Shown one piece after another: positions 1 through 9,136 of a DNA stretch of 64,000 nt (position 1 is the stretch's first letter; every line of letters begins with the position of its first letter). Location: positions 43,528-107,527 of the forward strand of contig CAIRLC010000031.1 in NCBI GenBank assembly GCA_903879335.1, given 5' to 3'. A model generated the notes under the pieces. The model did not search any database and was not told the DNA's origin. It saw only the letters and a program-made list of their open reading frames with translations. The DNA is from an uncultured Pseudomonadota bacterium. Lineage in GTDB: Bacteria > Pseudomonadota > Gammaproteobacteria > Steroidobacterales > Steroidobacteraceae. The position numbers and the translations under genes are program-made.

Positions 1-644
1 ACTTCGTGGCTCGTGAAGCCGATTTCACTGCATTCGCCGAGGACGTTGCAGCCGTAGCGCTGAGTTCGGGCGCTGAAACCATCGAAGCTGTACTGGCTCA
101 TCCAGGCAGCGATGGCACTTTGCTCGAAGAGCGTCGCCGTGCACTGATCGCTAAGATTGGTGAGAACATCACCGTTCGCCGTTTGGAACGCATCACCACC
201 GCAGGCGTGCTGGGCAGCTATCTGCACGGCATGCGCATCGGTGCAGTCGTCGCCATCGAAGGCGGCGATGTGGCGTTAGCGCGTGATCTTGCGATGCACG
301 TGGCCGCGATTAACCCGGCATTCGTCGACTCGACGTCGGTTCCTGCAGAGCATTTGGCCAAGGAGCGCGAGATTCTGATCGCTCAGGCCGCGGGCGAGGG
401 CAAGCCGGCCGCTATCGTTGAAAAGATGGTTGAGGGTCGCATCCGCAAATTCTTGGCCGAGATCACCTTGGTGGGTCAGCCGTTTGTGAAGGATCCCGAC
501 ACTTCGGTCGAGAAGCTTCTCAAGCAAGCCGGCGCGACCGTGAAGTCTTTTGTTCGCCTCGAAGTCGGTGCCGGCATCGAGAAGAAGCAAGAGAACTTCG
601 CTGATGAGGTCATGGCGACCGTCAAGAGCAGCGAGAAGAAGTGA
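1..644 (+). CDS. tsf: Elongation factor Ts, C-terminal part (5' end outside window)
   Basis: EF-Ts is the cytoplasmic nucleotide exchange factor that recharges EF-Tu with GTP during translation. The reading frame is already open at the window edge; the first visible residues (FVAREADF) match the end of the family's conserved TDFVA segment, so about 80 N-terminal residues with the UBA-like and EF-Tu-contacting region are missing. The visible 213 residues carry the core and dimerisation parts, with conserved stretches such as [25 protein letters not shown] and [10 protein letters not shown]. The GTG at position 6 lies inside this conserved segment and is not a start. The stop overlaps the pyrH start (GTGA), as is usual for the rpsB-tsf-pyrH-frr operon. 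Confidence 0.97.
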   Translation, partial: FVAREADFTAFAEDVAAVALSSGAETIEAVLAHPGSDGTLLEERRRALIAKIGENITVRRLERITTAGVLGSYLHGMRIGAVVAIEGGDVALARDLAMHVAAINPAFVDSTSVPAEHLAKEREILIAQAAGEGKPAAIVEKMVEGRIRKFLAEITLVGQPFVKDPDTSVEKLLKQAGATVKSFVRLEVGAGIEKKQENFADEVMATVKSSEKK

Positions 645-1369
645 CAGAACCCGCACCAGCACCTCGGTACCGGAGAATCCTGCTCAAGTTGAGTGGGGAA
701 GCGTTGCTCGGTGACGCAGACTACGGAATTGATCCTGAGGTGCTGCGCCGGCTAGCGACCGAGATTATCGAGGTCCAAAGCCGGGGGGTTCAGGTTGCCG
801 TCGTGATTGGCGGCGGCAACATCTTCCGGGGCGCAGGTCTTGCTCGTCGAGGCATGGACCGCGTCACCGGGGACCATATGGGAATGCTGGCGACCGTGAT
901 GAACGCGCTCGCTATGCAGGATGCCCTGGAATCGCTCGGGACTTACGCGCGCGTCATGTCTGCACTGCGGATTCATGAAGTCTGCGAGGATTACATACGC
1001 CGTCGTGCCATTCGCCACCTAGAAAAGGGGCGCGTTGTGTTGTTCGCGTCGGGCACCGGCAATCCATTTTTTACGACCGATTCGGCAGCGACTTTACGCG
1101 GTATCGAGATCGGCGCCGATATTTTGTTGAAGGCGACTAAGGTCAACGGCATTTACGATGCCGATCCAATGACCACACCGACGGCGGTGCGTTACCAGCG
1201 CATTTCCTTTGATAAGGTGCTCACCGACCGCCTGAATGTGATGGATGCGACCGCCATCGTGATGTGTCGTGACAACAATCTGCCGTTGCAGGTTTTCAAT
1301 CTGCACAATTCGGGCGATTTGATGCGGATCGTGAACGGCGAAGACGTCGGAACGGTCGTACACACTTAA
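641..1369 (+). CDS. pyrH: UMP kinase
   Basis: This cytoplasmic amino-acid-kinase-family enzyme phosphorylates UMP to UDP with ATP, an early step of pyrimidine nucleotide supply. The 242 residues match the bacterial PyrH length. Visible signatures are KLSGEALLG near residue 15 (phosphate loop), [11 protein letters not shown] near 55, [13 protein letters not shown] near 140 and [12 protein letters not shown] near 168. It starts with GTG at 641, overlapping the tsf stop by four bases, so translation is probably coupled. Frr follows after 30 bases. Nothing is missing or odd in the sequence. Confidence 0.98.
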   Translation: MTEPAPAPRYRRILLKLSGEALLGDADYGIDPEVLRRLATEIIEVQSRGVQVAVVIGGGNIFRGAGLARRGMDRVTGDHMGMLATVMNALAMQDALESLGTYARVMSALRIHEVCEDYIRRRAIRHLEKGRVVLFASGTGNPFFTTDSAATLRGIEIGADILLKATKVNGIYDADPMTTPTAVRYQRISFDKVLTDRLNVMDATAIVMCRDNNLPLQVFNLHNSGDLMRIVNGEDVGTVVHT

Positions 1370-1399
1370 GACTGATGCGGATGCGGGGAGGGGTAAGCA

Positions 1400-1957
1400 A
1401 TGCTCGATGACCTCAAAAAAGATGCGGCGGAACGAATGGCAAAATGCGTCGTTGCGCTCAAATCCGAGTTCAAGCGGATGCGTACAGGTCGGGCCAGCAC
1501 GGCCTTGCTCGAACATTTCAAGGTCGAGTATTACGGCTCGGATATGCCGCTGTCGCAGGTTGCCAATATCGTTGTCGAGGATGCTCGCACACTCACGGTT
1601 ACGCCATGGGACAAGTCCATGGTGCCGATCATTGAGAAGGCGATCATGAAGTCCGATCTCGGACTGAACCCGAATACGGCCGGAAGCGTGATTCGCCTGC
1701 CGATGCCTGCGCTCACTGAGCAGCGCCGCAAGGAGCTCGTCAAGGCCGCCAAGCATGAGGCTGAAGGCGCTCGAGTTGCTGTCCGCAACGTCCGTAGGGA
1801 TGTGATGCAGGAACTCAAGGAGATGCTCAAAGAGAAGCTGGTCTCCGAAGACGATGACCGTCGCGCGCAGGAAGATGTCCAAAAGCTGACTGACAAATAT
1901 GTCGCCGAGATTGATTCCGTGCTCGCAGACAAGGAGAAGGATCTCCTCCAAGTGTGA
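1400..1957 (+). CDS. frr: Ribosome recycling factor
   Basis: RRF splits post-termination ribosomes together with EF-G. The 185-residue length equals that of the E. coli protein. Visible family features include the FKRMRTGRASTALLEH segment near residue 24, the SMVPIIEKAI segment, LGLNPN, IRLPMPALTEQRRKELVK near 98, and the long C-terminal helix ending in ADKEKDLLQV. The ATG at 1400 is preceded by a G-rich Shine-Dalgarno stretch (GGGGAGGGG) about seven bases upstream. It lies between pyrH and uppS in the standard gammaproteobacterial order. Confidence 0.98.
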   Translation: MLDDLKKDAAERMAKCVVALKSEFKRMRTGRASTALLEHFKVEYYGSDMPLSQVANIVVEDARTLTVTPWDKSMVPIIEKAIMKSDLGLNPNTAGSVIRLPMPALTEQRRKELVKAAKHEAEGARVAVRNVRRDVMQELKEMLKEKLVSEDDDRRAQEDVQKLTDKYVAEIDSVLADKEKDLLQV

Positions 1958-1974
1958 GGAGGTACACTGCCGCC

Positions 1975-2691
1975 ATGACCGTACCCCGGCATGTGGCTAT
2001 CATCATGGACGGCAACGGACGCTGGGCATCACGTCGTGGCCTGCCGCGATCGGCTGGCCATAAGGCGGGCCTTAAGCCTGTGCGCACGTGTATCGAACTG
2101 TGCCGACGCTTAGGAATTCCGTATCTAACGCTGTTTGCGTTCTCCAGTGAGAATTGGAGCCGCCCGGTGACCGAAGTCGGGTTTCTGATGAACCTGTTTA
2201 TCGAGACGATCGAGCGTGAGCTTGACGATCTCGCTCAACAGTCCGTTGAAGTTCGATTTATTGGCGATCGCGCTGCCTTGGGCGCGCCTATTGTTGAGCG
2301 CATCGTCGCAGCGGAAGCGCGCGCAGTGCCTGATGCTCAATTGCGGTTGACGATCGCGATTGCCTACGGCGGACGCTGGGATATCGTCCAGGCGGTACGC
2401 GGATTGGCCACGGATGTGGCCGAGGGGCATCTTGCAGCCGATGAGATTAGCGAAGCCGAATTGGCAAAACGCTTGGGTTTAGGTTCTTTGCCTGACCCTG
2501 ACCTCTTTATTCGTACTGGCGGCGAAAAACGGATCAGTAATTTTTTGCTCTGGAATCTCGCGTATTCCGAGCTGTGGTTCTCTGATCGTTTGTGGCCTGA
2601 GTTTTCTGCCGATGATTTTGCTGAAGCAGTGGCCGACTTTTCGGGACGAGAGCGCCGTTTCGGCGGCGTGCCGAGCGTAGAGAGGACCTGA
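1975..2691 (+). CDS. uppS: Undecaprenyl diphosphate synthase
   Basis: This cis-prenyltransferase makes the C55 lipid carrier for peptidoglycan and O-antigen from farnesyl and isopentenyl diphosphate. The catalytic motif HVAIIMDGNGRWA is at residues 6-18 (catalytic Asp12), followed by GHKAG, TLFAFSSENW and, near the C-terminus, IRTGGEKRISNFLLW and ELWF. I chose the ATG at 1975 (238 aa) because AGGAGG at 1957-1962 lies 12 bases upstream. A GTG at 1954 overlapping the frr stop would add seven residues, but that Shine-Dalgarno sequence would then be inside the gene. cdsA follows one base after the stop. Confidence 0.97.
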   Translation: MTVPRHVAIIMDGNGRWASRRGLPRSAGHKAGLKPVRTCIELCRRLGIPYLTLFAFSSENWSRPVTEVGFLMNLFIETIERELDDLAQQSVEVRFIGDRAALGAPIVERIVAAEARAVPDAQLRLTIAIAYGGRWDIVQAVRGLATDVAEGHLAADEISEAELAKRLGLGSLPDPDLFIRTGGEKRISNFLLWNLAYSELWFSDRLWPEFSADDFAEAVADFSGRERRFGGVPSVERT

Positions 2692-2692
2692 G

Positions 2693-3502
2693 ATGTTGAG
2701 AGCTCGCGTCTATACCGCCATCGTATTGGTCAGCCTGATCGCGGCGGTGATGTTTGCCTTGCCGCCGGTTGCTGGGCAAATCACGCTCGCGGCACTGTTG
2801 GCGATCGGCGCTTGGGAATGGGCTGCTTTTGCCGGATTCCACACCATCGCAACGCGCCTCGGCTACGTGCTGACGAGCTTAGTCCTCGGTTACCTCACGG
2901 TGCATGATTTACAGTCCAACGGCATCTATCAATTGATGCTGGTGGCGGCAGCGTGGTGGGTCGTGGCCGCACTGCGCATTATTCTTGCCCATGACCGCGT
3001 TTCGACGGGAATGACGCTGGTGGCGGGATGGTTAACGTTGCTCCCGGCGTTGGCCGCCGTCGGTCATTTATATGTCGGTGCTGTGCAACCGGCGTCCGGT
3101 AACGGATTGTTCTTGATGCTATTGGCCCTCGTTGCTGCGGCAGACATCGGCGCCTATTTTGCAGGCCGCCGTTTTGGGCATACCAAGCTCGCGCCATCGG
3201 TGAGTCCGGGCAAGACCTGGGAGGGTGTGATTGGTGGTGCCATTGCGGTGACGCTGTTGTCGCTCGCATTCGCCTCGGTTATGGGCTTGTCTAAACTCGG
3301 CTTCGTGGGCATCGCCGGGATAGTCTTCGTGGCCTCGGTCGTTGGTGATCTGACTGAGAGTCTCTTTAAGCGTGGCGCTGGCTTAAAGGACAGCGGGTTT
3401 ATTTTGCCCGGCCATGGCGGTCTGTTGGATCGGATCGATAGCCTCACAGCCGCAGCGCCGTTTTATGTGCTTGGTCTGCACTGGCTCGGGATTCTGCAGT
3501 GA
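2693..3502 (+). CDS. cdsA: Phosphatidate cytidylyltransferase (CDP-diglyceride synthase)
   Basis: This inner-membrane enzyme makes CDP-diacylglycerol from phosphatidic acid and CTP, the branch point of phospholipid synthesis. The 269 residues are largely hydrophobic with about seven or eight membrane segments. The CdsA signature is at the C-terminal side: SPGKTWEGVIGGA, then GDLTESLFKRGAGLKDSG and PGHGGLLDRIDS. The first membrane segment begins close to the ATG at 2693 (RVYTAIVLVSLIAAVMF). The stop overlaps the dxr GTG start. The uppS-cdsA-dxr-rseP order is standard. Confidence 0.97.
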   Translation: MLRARVYTAIVLVSLIAAVMFALPPVAGQITLAALLAIGAWEWAAFAGFHTIATRLGYVLTSLVLGYLTVHDLQSNGIYQLMLVAAAWWVVAALRIILAHDRVSTGMTLVAGWLTLLPALAAVGHLYVGAVQPASGNGLFLMLLALVAAADIGAYFAGRRFGHTKLAPSVSPGKTWEGVIGGAIAVTLLSLAFASVMGLSKLGFVGIAGIVFVASVVGDLTESLFKRGAGLKDSGFILPGHGGLLDRIDSLTAAAPFYVLGLHWLGILQ

Positions 3503-4677
3503 TTGCCCGCAAGGGCGTCTCGGTCCTCGGATCGACCGGAAGCATTGGCCGCAGCACCTTGGATGTCATTGCGCGGCATCCTGATCGTTTTAAGGTCACG
3601 GCACTGACCGCTCGTAGTCAGTGGAAATTACTCCTAGAGCAGGCGATTGACCATCGGCCTGAATTAGTCGTGTTGGTTGAGCCGGCGAATGCGCCGGAAT
3701 TGCAGCAGGGGCTACGCGCTGCCGGGCTTTCGACGGAGCTCATGACTGGCGCTGAAGCCCTTGAAACCGCGGCTACATTGGCCAGTGCAGATTGCGTGAT
3801 GGCCGCTATTGTTGGCGCTGCGGGGCTTGCCTCCACGCTCGCCGCCGCGCATGCCGGGCGGCGGGTACTGCTCGCGAACAAAGAAGCGTTAGTGATGTCT
3901 GGGCCGCTGTTATTGGATGCAGTGCGCGCCAGTGGCGCTGAATTACTTCCGATCGACAGTGAGCACAACGCGATTTTTCAGTGTCTACCCCCGATTCGTC
4001 CCGGAGTCGCGGCTCCCGGTGTTCGACGGCTCTGGCTGACCGCCTCGGGTGGACCTTTTTTACGATTGCCTGCGAGTGAATTTCCGCAAGTCACGCCGGA
4101 ATCGGCGGTCGCCCATCCTCGCTGGCGCATGGGGCAAAAAATTTCGGTCGATTCAGCCACCCTCATGAATAAGGGGCTTGAGTTGATCGAAGCGCAACTG
4201 TTGTTTGGAATGTCTCCCGGTACTGTAGAAGTCGTTGTGCATCCGGAGAGCATCGTGCATTCGCTGGTCGAATACACGGACGGCTCGACCTTGGCGCAAC
4301 TGGGCAATCCCGATATGCGTACGCCCATTGCCCATGCATTGGGATGGCCGGATCGTCTCGAGTCTGGTGTACAATCACTGGATATGTTGGCGCTAGGCTC
4401 GCTGCGATTTGAGGCGCCGGACCGTGACAAGTTCCGCTGCCTCGTGCTTGCCGAAGCGGCAGGACGAGTAGGGGGGACTGCGCCTGCGATCCTTAACGCG
4501 GCCAATGAAGTCGCGGTGGAGGCTTTTCTTGAGCGTCGATTGAACTTCGATGGCATACCGATGGTCATTGATCATGTGCTCAGCCAGATCGCCACTGAAG
4601 CGGTGACGGGATTGGCGGATGTGCTGGCGGCTGATGGTGCCGCTCGGCGAGCAGCCGCAGCTTTGATTGCAGGTTAA
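3499..4677 (+). CDS. dxr: 1-deoxy-D-xylulose 5-phosphate reductoisomerase
   Basis: DXR commits carbon to the MEP isoprenoid pathway by converting DXP to MEP with NADPH. The 392 residues show the NADPH-binding VLGSTGSIG near residue 9, LLANKEALVMSG near 122, the metal and substrate segment LPIDSEHNAIFQCL near 150, TASGGPF near 180, and WRMGQKISVDSATLMNKGLE near 211. The start is GTG at 3499, overlapping the cdsA stop by four bases. IspD and IspF, later steps of the same pathway, are encoded together at 23.4-24.6 kb. Confidence 0.98.
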   Translation: MIARKGVSVLGSTGSIGRSTLDVIARHPDRFKVTALTARSQWKLLLEQAIDHRPELVVLVEPANAPELQQGLRAAGLSTELMTGAEALETAATLASADCVMAAIVGAAGLASTLAAAHAGRRVLLANKEALVMSGPLLLDAVRASGAELLPIDSEHNAIFQCLPPIRPGVAAPGVRRLWLTASGGPFLRLPASEFPQVTPESAVAHPRWRMGQKISVDSATLMNKGLELIEAQLLFGMSPGTVEVVVHPESIVHSLVEYTDGSTLAQLGNPDMRTPIAHALGWPDRLESGVQSLDMLALGSLRFEAPDRDKFRCLVLAEAAGRVGGTAPAILNAANEVAVEAFLERRLNFDGIPMVIDHVLSQIATEAVTGLADVLAADGAARRAAAALIAG

Positions 4678-4688
4678 GGGGACAAAGA

Positions 4689-6059
4689 TTGTTTAGCGGG
4701 TTGCTCGAGATTCTCGCGTACGTTTTGGTGATCAGTGTGCTGGTAACAGTGCACGAGTTCGGCCATTTCTGGGTCGCGCGTCGCCTCGGCTTTAAAGTCC
4801 TGCGCTTCTCCATCGGCTTCGGTCGTCCATTGGTGACCCGTATTGGCCGAGATGGTGTGGAGTACGTCCTGTCGGCCATACCCTTGGGTGGCTACGTACG
4901 ATTAGCCGACGAGCGCGACGGCCCTGTCGCGGACGAAGACCTGCCCCGAGCCTTTACTCGCCGGCCAATACCGCACCGCATTGCGGTTCTTGTCGCGGGT
5001 GCTGGCGCCAATTTCTTGTTCGCTTGGCTGGCCTACACCGCGCTGTACATGCACGGGGTACCTGGCATCCGAGCGATTGTCACGCAGGTGCATGCCGGCA
5101 CGCTGGCGGAGCAAGCCGGGTTGCGCGCTGGGGATGAGATTACTGCGGTCGGTGGACACGCCGTGCGTGGCGTCGACGAAGCGGTCATGGAAACCATCTC
5201 GGAAATGCTCGATTCCGGGGTTATTCACTACGAGGTTCGTCGCAACGGTGGTGTGGCCTCGAATGTGATTACGGTGCCCCCCGAACAGCGTCGAGGTCTG
5301 ACCGAGCCTGGCGAGCTGGAGATGCGGCTTGGCTTGATCTTTGTGCAGCCTATCTATCCCGCGATGATCGGTGCCATGGCGCCGAATTCATCGGCGCGTG
5401 CTGCCGGATTGACGGTGGGCGATGTGGTCCTGTCCGTTGATGGAGCACCAGTGGCCGATTTTGCAGGCCTTAGAGCGCACATTCTGCCGCGCGCCGGTCA
5501 ACCTGTGACGCTGCGAGTGCGCCACGACGGCATCGAGCGCGATGTGCCGGTCACGGTAACGGCAGAGGCAGACGCTGGAGCGCCGGGGCATTTCTTGGGG
5601 CGACTCGGCATTTTGCCGGGCGGGCAGGGCGCTTGGCCGGCTGGCGTGGAGACGATCGAGCGTTATGGCCCGTTGGGTGCGGCGGCAGCGGGCGCGCACC
5701 TGTTCTGGAAGACCATCACTGTGACGGGTTCGCTTGTCCGCCACATGGTCTCCGGCGAGGCCTCGTCGCGGAATATCAGCGGCCCGGTCGGTATCGCGAA
5801 GGTGGCTGCAGCCAGCCTCTTGGCCGGTTGGCCCGCGTTTCTGTCCCTTTTGGCCGGCATCAGCATCGGCCTCGGTATCCTCAATTTGTTGCCCTTGCCG
5901 CTGTTAGATGGCGGTCAAGTGGTCTATCAACTGTTTGAAGCTCTGACGGGAGGTCCCCTGACGGATCGAACTCAGGGTATGCTCCAGCGGGTCGGATTTG
6001 CGATTCTGATCCTCATGACGGTGCTGGCCGTCTACAATGACTTGTCGCGGCCCGGCTAG
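4689..6059 (+). CDS. rseP: RIP metalloprotease RseP (site-2 protease)
   Basis: RseP is the inner-membrane zinc protease that cuts the RseA anti-sigma factor within the membrane after DegS cleavage, releasing sigma-E. The zinc motif HEFGH is at residues 22-26 in the first membrane segment, and the partner motif NLLPLPLLDGG holds an Asp near residue 407 in a late membrane segment. Two PDZ domains lie between (about 120-200 and 215-300). The length of 456 matches the E. coli protein. The start is TTG at 4689 with AAGGGG just upstream. Its likely substrate RseA is encoded at 40.3 kb. It sits directly before bamA, as usual. Confidence 0.97.
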   Translation: MFSGLLEILAYVLVISVLVTVHEFGHFWVARRLGFKVLRFSIGFGRPLVTRIGRDGVEYVLSAIPLGGYVRLADERDGPVADEDLPRAFTRRPIPHRIAVLVAGAGANFLFAWLAYTALYMHGVPGIRAIVTQVHAGTLAEQAGLRAGDEITAVGGHAVRGVDEAVMETISEMLDSGVIHYEVRRNGGVASNVITVPPEQRRGLTEPGELEMRLGLIFVQPIYPAMIGAMAPNSSARAAGLTVGDVVLSVDGAPVADFAGLRAHILPRAGQPVTLRVRHDGIERDVPVTVTAEADAGAPGHFLGRLGILPGGQGAWPAGVETIERYGPLGAAAAGAHLFWKTITVTGSLVRHMVSGEASSRNISGPVGIAKVAAASLLAGWPAFLSLLAGISIGLGILNLLPLPLLDGGQVVYQLFEALTGGPLTDRTQGMLQRVGFAILILMTVLAVYNDLSRPG

Positions 6060-6091
6060 CCGCCTTTAACGACCAAGGGACATAGATTCGC

Positions 6092-8536
6092 ATGCGACCC
6101 CGGCTTGTCCGCGCCGTTTCGATGGCAGTTGCCCTGACCTTGGGGGCTGCTGCTACCCATGCACAGACCCTTCCGGCTGAATCCACCGACTTTACGGTGG
6201 GTGATATCCAGGTGGAGGGTCTGCAGCGCATCGCTGAAGGCACCGTTTTTAATTACTTACCGGTTGCCATTGGCGATCGCATGACCCATCAGAAAGTCGA
6301 TGAGTCGCTGCGTGCGCTCTATGCGACCGGCTTTTTCCGTGATGTCGAAATGCGACGTGACGGCAATACGCTCCTGATTGCTGTCCGCGAGCGTCCTTCT
6401 ATCGAAAGCTTTGAGATGAAGGGCAATAAGGACATCAAAACAGAGGATCTGCAGAAGAGCCTTAAGAATGTCGGCCTTGCGACTGGCAAGACCTTCGATC
6501 GCAGCGTCCTCGAGGACGTCACCCAGTACCTCACGGATCAATACTACTCACGCGGCAAGTACGCCGTAAAAGTGGAGACGAAGGTCGAGGACGTTCCGGG
6601 TAACAAGGTCAAGATCACGGTTGATATCAAGGAAGGCAAACGCGCCGTCATCCGCGAAATCAATTTCGTCGGCGATACGAAGTACTCCGAGAAAGATATT
6701 CGCCAATCGCTGGAACTCAAGACGCCAAATTGGCTGTCTTGGTACAAGCAGGATGACCGGTATTCGCGTGAAACGCTGCAAAGCGATCTGGAGAAGGTCC
6801 GCTCCTACTACATGGATCGCGGGTACGCCAACTTCCAGATTGAGTCGACTCAGGTCGAAATAGCGCCGGAAAAAGATGACATCTTTATCACCGTCAATGT
6901 GAACGAGGGTGAGGTGTATCAGGTGTCCGAGGTGAAGCTCGCGGGCACCATGGTCGTTCCCGAGGAAGAACTGAAGAAGCTGCTGATTGTGCAGCCGGGG
7001 CAGACCTACTCGAAGAAGATGGTGACAGCGACCCAAGAGCTGTTGAACTACAGGCTGGGTTCGGAAGGCTACTCGTTCGCCAAAATTGAACCCGTGCCGA
7101 CCACGGATGCTGAAAAGAAGACGGTTTCATTGACCTTCTTTATCGATCCAGGCAACCGCGCTTACGTTCGCGATATCAATTTCAAGAACGTCAACGCCAT
7201 CAATGATGAGGTGTTGCGTCGAGAAATGCGCCAATTGGAAGGCAGCTGGCTGTCCAACCAAGCGGTCGACCGGTCCAAGCAACGGTTGCAGCGCCTCCCG
7301 TACATTGAGAAGGTGGAGTCATCGAATAAGCCAGTCCCGGGCACCCCGGATATGGTGGACGTTGAGTACGACATCAAGGAAGGCCTGCCAGGTCAGTTTG
7401 GCGGCGGCATCGGCTATTCGGCGTCGCAAAAGCTGATGCTGAACGGGAACTTCGTGCATTCAAACTTCATGGGGCGCGGTGAGCGTGTCGCCATGGAGGT
7501 CAACGCCGGCAAATATTCCAGCATTTACAGCCTGGCCCACACCGATCCGGCGACAACCATCGACGGCATTGCACGCACCGTTTCGGTGTCGTACGTCAAA
7601 ACGACGCAGTTTGTGTCCCAGGCCTCGCAGTTCTCGACCACTCGTTTCACGGCGGCGTTGGAATACGGGGTTCCCATTTCGGAATACCAAGGTCTGCGTT
7701 TCGGCGTCTCCGCGTCCAGCAACGAATTGCTGGCCTCGGATTCCACCTCGGCCGCTCAGGCCGTGGACTGGGTGCGCTCGAATGGTTCGAACTTCCTGCG
7801 CACCGGCACCACAATGGATTACACCGGTACAATTACGACGGTCAACTTCTACGGCTCGCGCTTTAACGTGCTCGAGACGACAGCGGGTTGGAGTTACGAC
7901 TCACGCAATCGGTCGATCTTTGCGGACCGTGGTACCCGCGTATCGGTCGGCGGATCCTATGCCTTGCCAGGCACGTCAGTGCGCTACTACATGGCCAACT
8001 TTGACTTCCTCAAGCTGCAGCCGCTGCCTAAGAAGTTCACGCTCGCCTTGAAGTCGCAGGTGAGCTACGGCAACAAGATGGGCAATACGACGGCGTTGCC
8101 GCCTTTCCGCCAGTTCTTTGGCGGCGGCCCGGACACCGTACGTGGCTATCGCGAAAGCCGCTTGGGACCCAAGGATAGTTTCGGCAATCCCTATGGCGGC
8201 AATCTGCTGACCGTCGCGAGCGCTGAGATCTTGTTCCCCACCCCAGACAAGTGGAAGGCTAACGTCCGGGTGAGTGCGTTCTACGACATGGGTAACGTGT
8301 TCTCGACCTGCTGCGTGAAGTTCTACGGCATCGACCGTGTAACGCCGGTGGACTACAAATTCCGGTATAGTGATCTGAAGCGTTCGACCGGTATTGCCGT
8401 CCAATGGCTTGCGCCTATGGGTATCTTCCGGTTCAGTTACGCCGTGCCGCTCAGCACGACCACGACGTCCGCGAGCGACATTCGTTGGCCGGACGAGCGC
8501 GAGGGCTTCCAGTTCTCTATCGGCTCGGCGTTCTAA
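6092..8536 (+). CDS. bamA: Outer membrane protein assembly factor BamA
   Basis: BamA is the essential core of the BAM complex that folds beta-barrel proteins into the outer membrane. The 814 residues start with a signal peptide (basic MRPRLVR, hydrophobic core, ATHAQ cleavage region near residue 25). Five POTRA repeats follow (about 35-430), then a C-terminal 16-strand barrel. The conserved loop-6 motif appears as VRGYRESRLGP near residue 683, and the barrel ends in an aromatic final residue (FQFSIGSAF), the usual BAM signal. It is followed by skp and the lpx genes, so outer-membrane assembly genes are clustered. Confidence 0.98.
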   Translation: MRPRLVRAVSMAVALTLGAAATHAQTLPAESTDFTVGDIQVEGLQRIAEGTVFNYLPVAIGDRMTHQKVDESLRALYATGFFRDVEMRRDGNTLLIAVRERPSIESFEMKGNKDIKTEDLQKSLKNVGLATGKTFDRSVLEDVTQYLTDQYYSRGKYAVKVETKVEDVPGNKVKITVDIKEGKRAVIREINFVGDTKYSEKDIRQSLELKTPNWLSWYKQDDRYSRETLQSDLEKVRSYYMDRGYANFQIESTQVEIAPEKDDIFITVNVNEGEVYQVSEVKLAGTMVVPEEELKKLLIVQPGQTYSKKMVTATQELLNYRLGSEGYSFAKIEPVPTTDAEKKTVSLTFFIDPGNRAYVRDINFKNVNAINDEVLRREMRQLEGSWLSNQAVDRSKQRLQRLPYIEKVESSNKPVPGTPDMVDVEYDIKEGLPGQFGGGIGYSASQKLMLNGNFVHSNFMGRGERVAMEVNAGKYSSIYSLAHTDPATTIDGIARTVSVSYVKTTQFVSQASQFSTTRFTAALEYGVPISEYQGLRFGVSASSNELLASDSTSAAQAVDWVRSNGSNFLRTGTTMDYTGTITTVNFYGSRFNVLETTAGWSYDSRNRSIFADRGTRVSVGGSYALPGTSVRYYMANFDFLKLQPLPKKFTLALKSQVSYGNKMGNTTALPPFRQFFGGGPDTVRGYRESRLGPKDSFGNPYGGNLLTVASAEILFPTPDKWKANVRVSAFYDMGNVFSTCCVKFYGIDRVTPVDYKFRYSDLKRSTGIAVQWLAPMGIFRFSYAVPLSTTTTSASDIRWPDEREGFQFSIGSAF

Positions 8537-8575
8537 ACTTTTCTTTAAAATACAGTAACTAAGGTCCGACTCTTT

Positions 8576-9121
8576 ATGCGTATTCAGACTCTTGCACTGA
8601 TCCTTGCGGGTAGCCTCGGTTTAGGCTCGGTTGCCCTGGCGGATAGCCAGAAAATCGCCGTGGTGAACATCCAGCGCGTACTTGCGGAAGCTCCGCAGGC
8701 TCGTAATGCAAGCCAGACCCTCGAATCCGAGTTTGGTCCTCGCGGTAAGGCATTGGAATCGCAGAAGAAAGAGTTTGAGACTCGCGCTCAGAAGTTCGAG
8801 CGTGATCAGGCGACCATGTCGGAGTCGGAGCGGACGAAGACCAGCCGCGAGCTGCGCGATGCGCAGTTGAGCTACGAGCGCCGCGCAAAGGAATTTCAGG
8901 AAGACGTGCAGTTGCGTCAGAACGAGGAACTCCAGAAGGTCCAGAAGACGATCGTCGAAGCGGTTCGCGTCTACGCGAAATCGCAGGGCTTTGACATCGT
9001 GTTGGCCGACGGCGTGATCTACAGCAGCGACTCGGTGGACATCACCTCGCAGCTGCTCGCGAGCCTGACGGCTAAGGCACCAGCTGCGGCCGCGCCAGCG
9101 GCGCCTGCGCCGAAGAAATAA
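8576..9121 (+). CDS. skp: Periplasmic chaperone Skp/OmpH
   Basis: Skp is a trimeric periplasmic holdase that carries unfolded outer-membrane proteins to BamA. The 181-residue product has an N-terminal signal peptide (MRIQTLALILAGSLGLG, cleavage near VALADS), a KIAVVNIQRVLAE segment characteristic of the OmpH family, and a long charged coiled-coil hairpin (about 45-120) that would form the tentacles. The C-terminus ends in an Ala/Pro-rich tail (residues about 163-181), a little longer than in E. coli. It lies 39 bases after bamA; the A/T-rich spacer could hold a promoter, but none is convincing. Confidence 0.95.
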   Translation: MRIQTLALILAGSLGLGSVALADSQKIAVVNIQRVLAEAPQARNASQTLESEFGPRGKALESQKKEFETRAQKFERDQATMSESERTKTSRELRDAQLSYERRAKEFQEDVQLRQNEELQKVQKTIVEAVRVYAKSQGFDIVLADGVIYSSDSVDITSQLLASLTAKAPAAAAPAAPAPKK

Positions 9122-9136
9122 TTCGGTAGGCCGCGC

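Noticed and set aside
1094..1951. Open frame of 285 codons opposite pyrH and frr
   Set aside because: Antisense to two certain genes; composition fits a codon-bias shadow.
8535..8575. Sigma-E-like promoter between bamA and skp (AAACTT near 8535 with AACTAA 16-17 bases later)
   Set aside because: Neither the GGAACTT core nor the TC-type -10 is matched; the spacer is simply A/T-rich.
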